DNA of 64,000 bases from Lysinibacillus agricola (lineage in GTDB: Bacteria > Bacillota > Bacilli > Bacillales_A > Planococcaceae). The notes beneath the pieces are model-generated. The model was given only the letters and a program-made list of their open reading frames with translations, was not told the DNA's origin and made no database searches. A program made the position numbers and the translations under genes. Below are positions 8,053 to 19,619 of the stretch, one piece after another (position 1 is the stretch's first letter; each line of letters begins with the position of its first letter). The stretch spans positions 2,669,501 to 2,733,500 of the forward strand of contig NZ_CP067341.1 of NCBI RefSeq assembly GCF_016638705.1, read 5' to 3'.

Positions 8053-8554
8053 TAACATCATCTCCTTCAAAATATTTATTTCTAAGTTTCTTTAAAGCTC
8101 TATATAAAACCGATTTTGCGGTTCCTAATGGCATATCTAACAGCTCGGCAATTTCTTTAAAGGTATAATTTTGATAAAACCTTAAAAGTACAACACTTTT
8201 TTCTTCCATCTCCAAACCATCTATCAAGTCCTGTAGTGATAAAGTAAGAGGAATATCTTCTTCTTCGGTTTCTATAAACTCCTCGTATTCTGATCTTATT
8301 AGAACCACCTTTCTATTTTTTTTAATTAAATTGATTGCACAGTTCATCGTAATTTTCATCAGCCAGGTTTTAAAATATTCTGGTTTTTTCAATGTATCTA
8401 TCTTTTTAAATGATTGATAGGCTACTTCTTGAACTACGTCTAAAGCATCTTCTTTGTTTTTGACATATACATAAGCCATTCGATAAATATCTACTTCATA
8501 TTGTTGGAAAAGCGATAAAAAGGCTTCGTCATGCCCTTTTTGAGCTTTTTTCAC
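8045..8554 (-). CDS. ECF-family RNA polymerase sigma factor (sigma-70 group 4)
   Basis: 169 aa with region 2 (DALDVVQEVAYQSFKKI) and region 4 (FKEIAELLDMPLGTAKSVLY), and no region 1 or 3, as in ECF sigmas. It would direct RNA polymerase to stress genes and is paired with the overlapping membrane anti-sigma gene. The start is uncertain: GTG at 8554 is about 17 bases from a strong GGGGGG, whereas an in-frame ATT at 8566 is ideally spaced, so a rare ATT start with four extra residues is possible. I could not assign a clear autoregulated ECF promoter. Confidence 0.93.
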   Translation of the reverse strand: MKKAQKGHDEAFLSLFQQYEVDIYRMAYVYVKNKEDALDVVQEVAYQSFKKIDTLKKPEYFKTWLMKITMNCAINLIKKNRKVVLIRSEYEEFIETEEEDIPLTLSLQDLIDGLEMEEKSVVLLRFYQNYTFKEIAELLDMPLGTAKSVLYRALKKLRNKYFEGDDVNE

Positions 8555-8655
8555 TAATCGTATAATAGTAATTCCCCCCTCTCTTATTTATCCTACCTAT
8601 TAGACAGCTGAAAGTTCAATTTGGCTTAAACTTTTTTGATTTTTTTATAAATAAT

Positions 8656-8830
8656 GAAGTGAGAGTGTATTAACAGAGCATCCATTTGTATTTGAAGCAG
8701 CAGTCATCGGTGTACCAGATAATATACGTGATGAAGCTATTAAAGCGTATGTTATTTTACAAACTGGCGCTATTGTAAGTGAAGAGGCATTGATTGGCGT
8801 TGTCGGGAACGTTTAGCGAAATTTAAATAG
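8656..8830 (+). pseudogene. C-terminal remnant of an AMP-forming acyl-CoA ligase
   Basis: Frames join to give ESVLTEHPFVFEAAVIGVPD, then DEAIKAYVILQTGAIVSEEAL and, after a shift, WRCRERLAKFK. This is the C-terminal lid domain of CoA ligases of the CaiC/FadD type. The N-terminal adenylation domain is absent and at least one frameshift is present. It sits just before a decayed transporter, so both may derive from one lost catabolic operon. Confidence 0.75.
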
Positions 8831-8871
8831 TGAATGGTATAAAAAATTTGAAGGTAGAGAGAAGGGGCTAT

Positions 8872-10194
8872 ATGAAAAATGTGAAGATATTATTAGCAAG
8901 TTTAGCAGGATCCATCATTGAGTGGTCGATTTTTATTTGTATGGCTCAACGGGATTAGTTTTTACAACATTATTTTTCCCTTCGACTAATCCAGCAATCT
9001 CTATTTTAATCGCATTTGCTACTTTTGGGGCTGGATATGCGGCACGTCCAATTGGAAGTTTAATATTTGGACATATGGGTGACCGTGTTGGAAGGAAAGC
9101 CTCGCTTATGCTCACTCTAATAGGAATGGGGGGTAGTTCCTTTTTGATAGGTTTATTACCTACCTATGCACAAATAGGATTACTCGCGCCAACGCTATTA
9201 GTAATGTTGAGACTTATTCAAGGGATAGCACTTGGGGGTGAATGGGGTGGTGCAGTGTTACTAGCTACTGAATCGGCTACCAAAGGTGTACGAGGTTTCT
9301 TTGGTTCCATTCCACAGCTTTGTGTTAGGGACATTTAGTTTTACAATTATTTCTTCGTTAACGACAGAAGCACAATTTATGGCATGGGGATGGCGTTTAC
9401 CATTTCTTTTTAGCGCAGTTTTAATCGTATTAGCGATATGGATTCGAAGCGGGATCGAAGAAATACCTGAATTTAAATGCAAGAAGGACAGTGGCGAATT
9501 AGCTAAATTACCAATTGTCCAAGTGTTTAAGTATAACAAAAAAGATATTTTCCGCATTATTGGTTTAAAAATAGGGGATGGATTCTTTAATATGTTTTTA
9601 ATGTCGTTTATTTTGGTGTATGCAACTACGTATATAGGCTATACAAGGGATGTCGCGTTATTTACTCTAACATTAAGCTGTGCAACAATGATTGTCACAA
9701 TTCCACTTGTTGGGTATTTTTCGGATTTTATAGGTCGGAAGAAAATTTATATTGGTGGACTTATAACAATGTTACTGCTAGCTATTCCATATTTCGTAAT
9801 GATTCCGATCAATTCAACCTATTTCTTTATGTTGCAAATCATTTTACTTGGTGTCGTATGGGCAGCTATTTTTGCGACTCAAGGTACGTTTTTCTCTGAA
9901 TTATTCCCGGCGAATGTTCGCTATACGGGGCTATCCTTTGGCTATCAAATCGCCGCTGCGATAGTCGGTTTCGGGCCAATGCTATGGACATCTTTAGCAA
10001 CTGAATATGGGTCATCACCTTATTTATTTAGGACATTAATGATAGCGGGGCTTCTTTTGTCACTGCTACTTGCAATATTTGCACCTGATACTCGAATGAT
10101 TACTCAATATGAAGAATCTGTCGAGAATGTACAAGAAGATGAATGCATGTCAGATGCTCAAGTGGAAGTGGCAATGACAACCTCTACAAAGTAA
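8872..10194 (+). pseudogene. MHS-type MFS transporter (ProP/CaiT-like symporter), frameshifted
   Basis: Starts at ATG 8872 with MKNVKILLASLAGSIIEW. A missing base near 8925 destroys the family motif EWYDFYLYG, after which the frame continues GFGHMGDRVGRKASL-like (the MFS loop signature). A second disruption near 9320 removes part of SIPQLG..LLLGTFSFT. The remainder to 10194 is open. Twelve-helix metabolite:H+ symporter family, usually for compatible solutes or organic acids. With two lesions it should be dead unless the assembly is wrong. Confidence 0.85.
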
Positions 10195-10221
10195 TGTTAT
10201 GAAAGAGTAAGCCATTTATAG

Positions 10222-10262
10222 AAAAACAGGGTTCTCCTTTTTGAATAGGAGAACCCTGTTTT
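10222..10262. terminator. Bidirectional terminator
   Basis: AAACAGGGTTCTCC / GGAGAACCCTGTTT perfect 14-bp stem, flanked by A- and T-runs. It serves the transporter remnant and the convergent ABC-F gene. Confidence 0.9.
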
Positions 10263-10266
10263 GATA

Positions 10267-12367
<2,101 letters not shown>

Positions 12368-13009
12368 ATGGTGCTTTATATTGCTGGAATTTTAATAGGA
12401 ATGTCTCTTGTGCTTGAATTAGGTACAGGAAACTTAGGTCTTATTCGAACTGGTATTATGAACGGTTTTTTTTCCTGCATTCATCTTTTCTCTAGGTTGT
12501 GCAGTAGGTGATATGGTATATGCTGTGTTATCAGTATTAGGAATTGCGTTGTTATTACAATCAAGTGTTATTTTTCAGGCGATATTATGGATTGGTGGAA
12601 CAATTATGCTAAGTTATTTAACATATCAAGCATTTAGAGATTTCATTTATCCTAAATCAATCAAAATGGAAGGGGCCGAGATTGAAAAGAAATCTTTGTG
12701 GGGGTACTTTTTTACAGGAATTTGGTTAGTCGTATCTGCTCCAACCACATTAGTCTGGTTTGCAACAGTTGGGGGAAGTGTAGTAGGTACAACCATTGAC
12801 AGTTCTACTGAGCAAAGCTTATTGCCATTCTTCATGGGATTTACAACAGTTTCGATACTTTGGGGAGCTTTACTTTCTTATTTAAATAGTATAGATGGAA
12901 TAAAGTAATGGGGGTAAAATTGATGCGAATATTTTCATTTGTATCAGGGTTACTTTTTTTATACTTTTCTTTTTATGTGTTCTTTTATGGTTTTAAAAAT
13001 ATACTGTAG
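12368..13009 (+). pseudogene. LysE/RhtB-type amino-acid exporter, frameshifted
   Basis: ATG 12368 follows GGGGAG and opens MVLYIAGILIGMSLVLELG.. In a run of eight T (12475-12482) the frame is lost; one T fewer gives ..NGFFPAFIFSLGCAVGDM and continues to 12908. The last transmembrane helix (RIFSFVSGLLFLYFSFYVFF) is then found in another frame, overlapping as TAATG at 12906-12910 and ending at 13009. Joined, it is a protein of about 210 aa with six helices, the family size. Two shifts are needed, so it is either decayed or the T-run is variable. Confidence 0.75.
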
Positions 13010-13040
13010 AAAAACTAAATGGGAAATTATTGTGTAAATG

Positions 13041-13077
13041 AACCAGGCGGCTCATAAGGTGAGTTACCTGGTCTTTT
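13041..13077 (+). terminator. Terminator after the LysE-type gene
   Basis: ACCAGG / CCTGGT stem followed by CTTTTC. Confidence 0.5.
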
Positions 13078-13113
13078 CTGTTGTGGTGAATATTAAAAAG
13101 TTTCACGAAATTG

Positions 13114-13452
13114 CTATGGACCACAAATTGAGAAACAAGTGTGCTCCTCAAAATTTTTTTGCACCCAATGATCTATTCTGTTAAAAAAACGGATGAATTC
13201 GATGTCCATTGAAGTATTTAAAGAACATGCCTTCAAAGTGATTTGGTTCCATTGTTCATAGTTAACTGAGTTTGGGCCAAAGTAATTAAAATTCGGTAAA
13301 ATCTCATCTATATGTAAATGTAAAAAAGCAAATGCTTCTTCTGTTAAAAAAATCGATGATTCATGCCAATGTTCATTTTTAAAATCGCCTCTCATAAATT
13401 CAAAAACATCACCCCTTCCATGTGAATTTTGTAAAGTAAATATTTTAATCAT
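13114..13452 (-). CDS. Hypothetical protein, 112 aa
   Basis: Soluble protein with an excellent ribosome binding site (GGAGGAATAA before ATG), so it is probably real. Rich in aromatic residues, with no membrane segment; the C-terminus ends CFSICGP. I do not recognise a family. It is isolated, with non-coding DNA upstream and the LysE remnant convergent to it. Confidence 0.6.
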   Translation of the reverse strand: MIKIFTLQNSHGRGDVFEFMRGDFKNEHWHESSIFLTEEAFAFLHLHIDEILPNFNYFGPNSVNYEQWNQITLKACSLNTSMDIEFIRFFNRIDHWVQKNFEEHTCFSICGP

Positions 13453-14055
13453 TTATTCCTCCAGCGTATGGTTAAGTTATAGAAAGGTACACTTGCATCT
13501 ATTGTAGTTAATTTTTCATCATAATAAAACAATCATAAAGACCTACAAAAAATTTACAGGTTCTGGTTGCTTCATTGCTACATTATCGACTAGAATGATT
13601 ATGTATCTTCTTTTTGTTTTAGGTTATACATACATATTTATCGTTTCTTGTGCTCTTAATGCATTTGGATAGTTCTTAAAATTGATATTCTGCTATGCCA
13701 ACCCCAACGTTTCACCACTACGAATATCAGTATAGGTAACTGTCAGTAGTAGACTATTATTCATCATATTTTCGTGCCACAACGTCCAGAAATGGTACCA
13801 CTTGTTATAGGAAATGAAAGCCTTCGAACTCGTCAGGTTAAATTCGTTTTAGAAGGATTCAATTTCACCGGCTGCATGAAATCTATTTTGAAGAGTACCT
13901 AGACTGAAGCGAACCTCTAGATTTGCTATGAACTCAACGTTGAAATGTAAAACTGTTAATAACTATATAAATAGGTCATGCCAACTCTTTCAAGAGATGA
14001 GCATGACTTTAAAATAAGAGATACAGATGGGAATTTTATCAATTGGAGGTATGTT
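13453..14055. other. Spacer with possible eroded coding fragments
   Basis: No intact gene. Two short stretches look like remnants. One is a minus-strand frame reading LLLTVTYTDIRSGETLGLA then stop (about 13694-13760). The other is a plus-strand frame reading RPEMVPLVIGNESLRTRQVK.. (about 13786-13880). I cannot assign either. Weak evidence. Confidence 0.3.
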
Positions 14056-15957
14056 ATGGGCAAAGGTTTAGTGTGGTCATCCATTTTAATATTAGTAATT
14101 TTACTAGGGATAGGAAGCTATTATTTAATAACAGAGATTAGAAGTGAAATGGCACATAAAAAACTTGTGGAAAACTATGAAAAGCCAATTTCTAAAGAAA
14201 ATATAAATGAAGAATATGATGTGATTGTCATTGGTGGAGAACCAGAAGGAGTTGCTGCTGCAGTATCATCAGCTCGTAATGGAGCAAAAACACTTCTAGT
14301 TGAAAGTCGTGAGGAATTAGGAGGGCTATTTACGTATGGAATGCTAAATTTCCTTGATATACCTCGAAATGACGCTAAACGACCAGTCAGTATGGGTATT
14401 TTTAAAGAATGGCACGATCTTGTTAGAGGGAAAGATGCATTTGGAATTTTAGATGCTAAGGCTGCCTTTAAAAAGCTTGTCGATGACGAACCAAATTTAA
14501 CGCTTTCTGTACAAACAGAAGTCATAAATGCCAATCTTGACAAGAATCAGCTAACATCAGTGAAATTAAAAAATAAATATGGTACGTATGTCGTGAAAGG
14601 TAAGGCATTCATTGATGCTACACAGGATGCTGATTTTGCTGCAATGTCAAAAGTTCCTTATTTCATGGGTGGAGAAGATATTGGCATCAAGGATAAAAGA
14701 ATGGCTGTTACCTTGATGATTCACTTAAAAAATGTTGATTGGGATAAGGTGAAGCAAGCAGCAAACTCAAATACTTTCGGTGGTGCTCACCTAAATGATT
14801 CAGTCATGTGGGGGTTTACAAAGCTTCATGATGACTATAAGCCAGTACAAGAAGGTACGAGATTACGAGGCTTGAATTTAGCAAAAGTAGATGATGAATA
14901 TTATATTAACGCTTTACAAATTTTTGGAATCGATGGTTTGAATGAACGTTCAAAACAGGAAGCAATCGAAAAAGGAAAGAAAGAGACAGAACATATTTTA
15001 CGTTATTTGCAAGAGAAGTTTCCTGGCTTTGAAAATGCTGAAATTGTGAGTTATCCGGAGGAACTATATGTCAGAGAAACAAGACATATATGGACAGAAT
15101 ACCAATTACCGATGTCCGATGTTTGGAAGAATAGTGATCACTGGGATAGTATTGGCTTGGCTGCGTATCCAGTTGATGTACAAGCACAAACACCTCATGA
15201 TTATGGATATGTTATTTCGACTCCAAAACAATACGCTATTCCTTTCCGTTCTTTAGTACCCAAAGAAATCGATGGCTTGCTTGTTGTGGGTCGTTCTGCA
15301 GGTTATTCATCGCTCGCAGCGGGAAGTGCACGTGTCGTTCCAACGGGTATGGTGACTGGGCAAGCAGCGGGAGTAGCGGCAGCATTAGCGATTAAAGACG
15401 ACGTAACCTTTAGAGCAATGAGCGAGAACAAAAAACTCATCAATACCTTAAGGGAAGATTTAAAAAAACAAGGGGCTTTTGTAGATCCATTTAATATGGA
15501 TTATCCATATAAAGGTGAATGGTATGATAAATCCATTCAAACATTAATCAATTCCGGACTCGTTGTTGGTGGTTATTCCAATGACTTACATGTTGAAGAT
15601 TCAGCAACAAAGATTAAGTTTGCGAAAATGCTAAAAGAAGGCGTTCAACGTGCTTGTCCAGAGAAAATGAAAGCGCTAGGAGACAAGCTGGATACCGTTA
15701 TCTATAAAGTAGCTAATAAAGAAAGTGGCCCAATTACAAGAGATGAAGTTGCAGAATTCTTGACGGAAGTATTAGTAGGCAAGTCAAGTGCAAACAACTG
15801 GGATCTATTGATGGAAAAAGGGGTTATCAGTGAAACATTAGCAAAAAGAATTTCTGAAAACAAGGAACTAAAATTAAAAGAGCTGTATGCCATTATGGCT
15901 GATGTCATCCATTATGCAGAAAAGGAACATTCCTCGGAATGTTCCTTTTCCTTATAG
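14056..15957 (+). CDS. Membrane-anchored FAD-dependent oxidoreductase with C-terminal SLH-like domain
   Basis: About 633 aa from ATG 14056, which has GGAGG six bases upstream; the frame is open from 13978 but that ATG lacks a ribosome binding site. One N-terminal membrane helix (residues about 7-27) is followed by a Rossmann FAD-binding motif (DVIVIGGEPEGVAAAVSSAR) of the FAD_oxidored family. The second conserved FAD region is VVGRSAGYSSLAAGSARV..GQAAGVAAALA. The C-terminal region (KSIQTLINSGLVVGGYSN onward) resembles an S-layer homology repeat, suggesting wall contact. Substrate unknown. The last codons coincide with a terminator-like hairpin. Confidence 0.82.
   Translation: MGKGLVWSSILILVILLGIGSYYLITEIRSEMAHKKLVENYEKPISKENINEEYDVIVIGGEPEGVAAAVSSARNGAKTLLVESREELGGLFTYGMLNFLDIPRNDAKRPVSMGIFKEWHDLVRGKDAFGILDAKAAFKKLVDDEPNLTLSVQTEVINANLDKNQLTSVKLKNKYGTYVVKGKAFIDATQDADFAAMSKVPYFMGGEDIGIKDKRMAVTLMIHLKNVDWDKVKQAANSNTFGGAHLNDSVMWGFTKLHDDYKPVQEGTRLRGLNLAKVDDEYYINALQIFGIDGLNERSKQEAIEKGKKETEHILRYLQEKFPGFENAEIVSYPEELYVRETRHIWTEYQLPMSDVWKNSDHWDSIGLAAYPVDVQAQTPHDYGYVISTPKQYAIPFRSLVPKEIDGLLVVGRSAGYSSLAAGSARVVPTGMVTGQAAGVAAALAIKDDVTFRAMSENKKLINTLREDLKKQGAFVDPFNMDYPYKGEWYDKSIQTLINSGLVVGGYSNDLHVEDSATKIKFAKMLKEGVQRACPEKMKALGDKLDTVIYKVANKESGPITRDEVAEFLTEVLVGKSSANNWDLLMEKGVISETLAKRISENKELKLKELYAIMADVIHYAEKEHSSECSFSL
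15921..15953 (+). terminator. Terminator overlapping the end of the FAD oxidoreductase gene
   Basis: AAAGGAACATT / AATGTTCCTTT stem with T-rich tail lies inside the final codons. This is unusual and may mean the original stop codon was slightly upstream. Confidence 0.6.
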
Positions 15958-15967
15958 TTACTGGCAA

Positions 15968-16370
15968 TTATGATGTAGGTTTAGTAAGACCTTGTGACTC
16001 AAAATAGTTTACTAGTGTATCTAAAAAGACCGATATTTGGAATACTGTTGCAGGACCTTTTGTTATGAATTCTTCACCGATAGATAAAGAATTAAATGTT
16101 ATAATCCTGATCACACGCTCCAATTACAACACGAGCGTTAGTAATACCATCACTAGTAGTTAAAGAACTGTTATTAAATGTTTTCTTCACACCATAATTT
16201 ACAATGAAATCCAACTCGCCTTTAGTGTTAATAGATAATTCAATTGGTACATTTGAACCTGGTGTTATATCAAATGGTTGTTTAGTATCCGATTGTACTG
16301 TATCTTCAGTTAAATCTTTAACGTAAATTAAATATAAAAATTCCTCTTTTAAACATTTCTTATTGGACAA
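15968..16370 (-). pseudogene. Hypothetical protein with a frameshift
   Basis: The frame opening at a TTG near 16370 runs ..DTVQSDTKQPFDITPGSN.. to GACDQDYNI and stops at 16092. The next frame continues without a gap as TFNSLSIGEEFITKGPATVF..YFESQGLTKPTS, ending at 15968. Together they form a soluble beta-rich protein of about 130 aa. No known family recognised. The start is uncertain; a GAGGAA site lies inside the frame. Confidence 0.5.
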
Positions 16371-16474
16371 TAATCTAGCAACAAATTTATTTTACTAGAT
16401 TTCGTTAGATGCATACTGGATTTTAATAACGGAAAATGATATAGTAATGAAATATTAATGGAGGTATGTGGAAA

Positions 16475-17206
16475 TTGAAGAAGAGAATGGGTACGTTATT
16501 AATGTTGAGTGCTGTTATGTTTTCGGGATGCAATTCAGACAATCAAGAAGAGAATAAACAAGAAAAAACTTCGCAGGAAATGCCAAGTGAACAAGTAACA
16601 ATACCGCAAGACGCAAAACTGATAGGCTCTTCTGAGAATGGAGAAGTTGAACTATATGCTGAAGCGAACGGCGTAAAGCTGGACTTTAATGGTAAAGTGA
16701 AGGATTTTGATTGGACATTTTATGACGATATTCAAACAAAGCCACAAGTATTTTATACGGATGTTACAGGGGATGGAAATGAAGAAGCTGTTATCATCAT
16801 AAAAACAGGGAACGGTACAGGGTTAGATACTGATGAAATTCATGTCGTGAATAAGGATTTAACAGAAATCAAGGTTCAAGGCTATGAAGATATTGTTGCT
16901 AATAATATTGAGTCAAATGTTGTTAAAAATGATAATGGTACATTAGGAATTACTGTTAAAGTTCAAGGAAAAGAACACAACTTTGATTATGAATTCGATC
17001 CAGCGCCAGATTTACAACAGGATCAACTTGCTTTTGGTGGCATAATTATTTATTTTCTAGAAAATCAAAAAATAAAATTAAATCTTGTTGGATCTGTCGG
17101 AGTATCCCCAACGTATGTAGCTGATTTTAATATCACATATAAATTTGATAGTACTAAGAACGAATTTATTGTTGATCAAATAGAATTTAAACCAGTTAAA
17201 AACTAG
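16475..17206 (+). CDS. Lipoprotein of unknown function
   Basis: About 243 aa. Signal peptide with lipobox (VMFSGC) followed by a Q/E/K-rich linker, so it is an envelope lipoprotein. Best start is TTG 16475, ten bases after GGAGG; ATG 16466 is too close to that site. The middle (FYTDVTGDGNEEAVIII and GTGLDTDEIHVV) resembles calcium-binding VCBS/FG-GAP-like loops seen in Bacillus lipoproteins. Solitary gene with a downstream hairpin. Confidence 0.75.
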   Translation: MKKRMGTLLMLSAVMFSGCNSDNQEENKQEKTSQEMPSEQVTIPQDAKLIGSSENGEVELYAEANGVKLDFNGKVKDFDWTFYDDIQTKPQVFYTDVTGDGNEEAVIIIKTGNGTGLDTDEIHVVNKDLTEIKVQGYEDIVANNIESNVVKNDNGTLGITVKVQGKEHNFDYEFDPAPDLQQDQLAFGGIIIYFLENQKIKLNLVGSVGVSPTYVADFNITYKFDSTKNEFIVDQIEFKPVKN

Positions 17207-17251
17207 AAAAAAGCAGACCATATATATAAAGAGAAGCACCCTTTATTGAGG

Positions 17252-17372
17252 GCACTGAAAAAGTCGATTTGCCACAAAAAAATGTGATGCAAATCGACTT
17301 TTTTTGAGTTTGTAAATCCAACAAAAGATAGATTTATAATATAAAAAATGAATTTCTTTAGTTTTTCAGTGC
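17252..17372. repeat. Nested palindromic element, MITE-like
   Basis: Outer inverted repeat GCACTGAAAAA (17252-17262) / TTTTTCAGTGC (17362-17372) encloses a strong hairpin AAGTCGATTTG (from 17261) / CAAATCGACTT (from 17290) with a T-run. Similar words CCCTTTATTGAGG and CCCTTTATTGGGG lie outside each end. A 121-bp non-coding insertion into a terminator region would explain this. Confidence 0.5.
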
Positions 17373-17512
17373 TCTCCCTTTATTGGGGGCTTTTTCCTTT
17401 CAATTTTTTCTGAATTAACATTGGAAAAAAACTTATATGGAGGTAATGAGATAGTGAATGATTAGTTTTATCAGTTGTTTCTAGTGCAGTTCAGCTATAA
17501 CTAAATAGACTG

Positions 17513-17541
17513 TTGACTTTAAATAACAGCTCCTGTAGAAT
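17513..17541 (+). promoter_or_regulatory. Sigma-A promoter of argS
   Basis: TTGACT (17513-17518), 17-bp spacer, TAGAAT (17536-17541). Followed by the T-box leader. Confidence 0.8.
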
Positions 17542-17559
17542 GTATCAAAATTACAGTTT

Positions 17560-17798
17560 AAATTCGATGAAAAAGAGAGTAGTTTATGGAGCTATTGGAA
17601 AGCGAGTTAGGGATGGTGTGAGCCTAATGCAGGAACCATAAATGAAACGCACTTTGGAGAAGGTTCTCGAACTAGTAGTAGAGAATATCGGGGAGTCACC
17701 TCGTTAACAATGGAAAGTGGTCATATGATATGGCAACTAGAGTGGTACCACGGGATAACTATGCTCTCGTCTCTATTTTAGAGACGGGGGCTTTTTTT
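17560..17798 (+). promoter_or_regulatory. T-box riboswitch, arginine-specific (argS leader)
   Basis: Contains the antiterminator T-box core AGAGTGGTACCACGGG (17740-17755). A terminator follows (CGTCTCTATTTTAGAGACG with seven T, ending near 17797). A Stem I region carries GAAA-CGC-AC, placing CGC, an arginine codon, at 17648-17650 as specifier. The proS leader in this same window has the same context (GAAA-CCT-AC). Uncharged tRNA-Arg binding should allow read-through into argS. Confidence 0.93.
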
Positions 17799-17829
17799 AT
17801 TTTTTATAGATTTTGGGAGGAGAATGAGC

Positions 17830-19503
17830 ATGAATACACAAATCGCGAAAAGCATTGCTATGGCATTAAATAACGAACTGACGGTCACTGAAATTCAAAA
17901 TTTACTAGAAAAACCGAGAAATTTAGACTTAGGAGATGTGGCATTTCCGTGCTTTACATTAGCTAAAAAGTTTGGGAAATCCCCTCAAAGTATCGCCACT
18001 GATATTCAAAATAATTTAAGCTGTGACGTCATACAAGAGGTTCAAGTGGTAGGTGGATATGTCAATATATTTTACCATCAGCCAACGATTACACAGCAGG
18101 TGCTTAACCAAATAGTAAAAGAAAAAAATTTATATGGAACTCATCAGGCATCAAAGGGAAATGTAGTTTTGGATTTTTCTTCACCTAATATAGCGAAGCC
18201 TTTTTCTATGGGCCATTTACGTTCTACAGTGATCGGCAATGCTTTGGCCAACATTGCTGAGAAAATTGGCTATAAAGCAATTCGTATTAATCATTTAGGT
18301 GACTGGGGAACACAGTTTGGCAAATTAATCGTAGCCTATAAAAAATGGGGCGATCAGCAAACTATTGAAGCTGCCCCAATAGAGGAACTATTAAAAATAT
18401 ATGTGAAGTTTCATGAAGAAGCGGAGCAGAATGACACCCTCAATGAACAAGCACGTGCCGCATTTAAAGCATTAGAAGATGGGGATGAAGAGGCGTTAGC
18501 TCTATGGCGATGGTTTAGAGAGGCATCACTCGAAGAATTCAAGACCATTTATCAACTGCTTGGGATTGCCTTTGATTCATTCGATGGGGAGGCCTTCTAC
18601 AATGACAAAATGGTTGCTGTTGTCGAGGAGCTGGAAGAAAAAGAGCTGCTTGTTAAATCTGATGGCGCTTATGTCGTTGAAATAGACAATATGCCACCAT
18701 GTTTAATAACTAAAACAGACGGTGCAACGCTTTATGCTACACGTGATTTAGCAGCTGCTTTTTATCGTCAACAACAATACGATCCTAAAAAAATATTTTA
18801 TGTTGTAGGGAATGAACAATCTCTTCATTTTAACCAATTATGTAAGGTCATTGAGAAGATGGGATACGATTGGGCAAAAGACTTACAGCATGTGCCTTTT
18901 GGGATGATCCTAAAAGAGGGTAAAAAAATGTCAACCCGTAAAGGGAAGATCGTTTTATTAGCAGATGTACTAAAGGAAGCGATTGCTACGGCGAAACGAA
19001 ATATCGAGGAAAAAAATCCAAAGCTAGAGCATAAAGAGAGCGTCGCACATCAGGTTGGTGTAGGAGCGGTTATTTTTAATGATTTAAAAAATGATCGTCT
19101 ACATGATATTGAGTTTTCCATTGGAAACATGATGAATTTCGAGGGAGAAACGGGGCCATATATTCAATATACTTATGCACGTATCTCATCTCTTTTAGAA
19201 AAATCAGAGGAAAAGAGTAACGAAGTATCTCTCGCAACATTAGGTGAGCAAGCATGGCCAGTTATTTTATTATTGGAACAGTTTCCGAAAGTAATTACCA
19301 ACGCTTTTGAGCAAGCAGATCCATCACAAATTGCTAAATATGCCTTACAATTAGCGCGTCTATTTAATAAATATTATGCGCAAAATAAAGTATTGGTCGA
19401 TGACAACCTAAGAAGCTCACGATTAGCATTTTGTCAATGTGTAGCCATTGTTTTAAAAGAATCGCTAGCACTGTTAGGGATTGCTGCACCTAAACATATG
19501 TAA
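17830..19503 (+). CDS. argS: Arginyl-tRNA synthetase
   Basis: About 557 aa class I synthetase that charges tRNA-Arg. The N-terminal Add-1 domain is followed by the HIGH-type motif in SPNIAKPFSMGHLRST, the KMSKS-type motif in KEGKKMSTRKG, and a DALR anticodon-binding C-terminus. ATG 17830 is preferred over ATG 17824 because it is nine bases from GGAGG. It is controlled by the arginine T-box just upstream. Many Lysinibacillus-type genomes carry more than one argS; whether this is the only copy cannot be told here. Confidence 0.96.
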   Translation: MNTQIAKSIAMALNNELTVTEIQNLLEKPRNLDLGDVAFPCFTLAKKFGKSPQSIATDIQNNLSCDVIQEVQVVGGYVNIFYHQPTITQQVLNQIVKEKNLYGTHQASKGNVVLDFSSPNIAKPFSMGHLRSTVIGNALANIAEKIGYKAIRINHLGDWGTQFGKLIVAYKKWGDQQTIEAAPIEELLKIYVKFHEEAEQNDTLNEQARAAFKALEDGDEEALALWRWFREASLEEFKTIYQLLGIAFDSFDGEAFYNDKMVAVVEELEEKELLVKSDGAYVVEIDNMPPCLITKTDGATLYATRDLAAAFYRQQQYDPKKIFYVVGNEQSLHFNQLCKVIEKMGYDWAKDLQHVPFGMILKEGKKMSTRKGKIVLLADVLKEAIATAKRNIEEKNPKLEHKESVAHQVGVGAVIFNDLKNDRLHDIEFSIGNMMNFEGETGPYIQYTYARISSLLEKSEEKSNEVSLATLGEQAWPVILLLEQFPKVITNAFEQADPSQIAKYALQLARLFNKYYAQNKVLVDDNLRSSRLAFCQCVAIVLKESLALLGIAAPKHM

Positions 19504-19512
19504 GTGGTTATC

Positions 19513-19548
19513 AAACACAGCTACTTCATCGAGGTAGCTGTGTTTTTC
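19513..19548 (+). terminator. argS terminator
   Basis: AAACACAGCTAC / GTAGCTGTGTTT 12-bp stem followed by TTTTTC. Confidence 0.9.
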
Positions 19549-19619
19549 AATCATTTATGGCCGTGAAATTGACCGCAACTAGAAAAGATGGTAAAAAGGA
19601 ATTCGGAGGTCTGACAATA

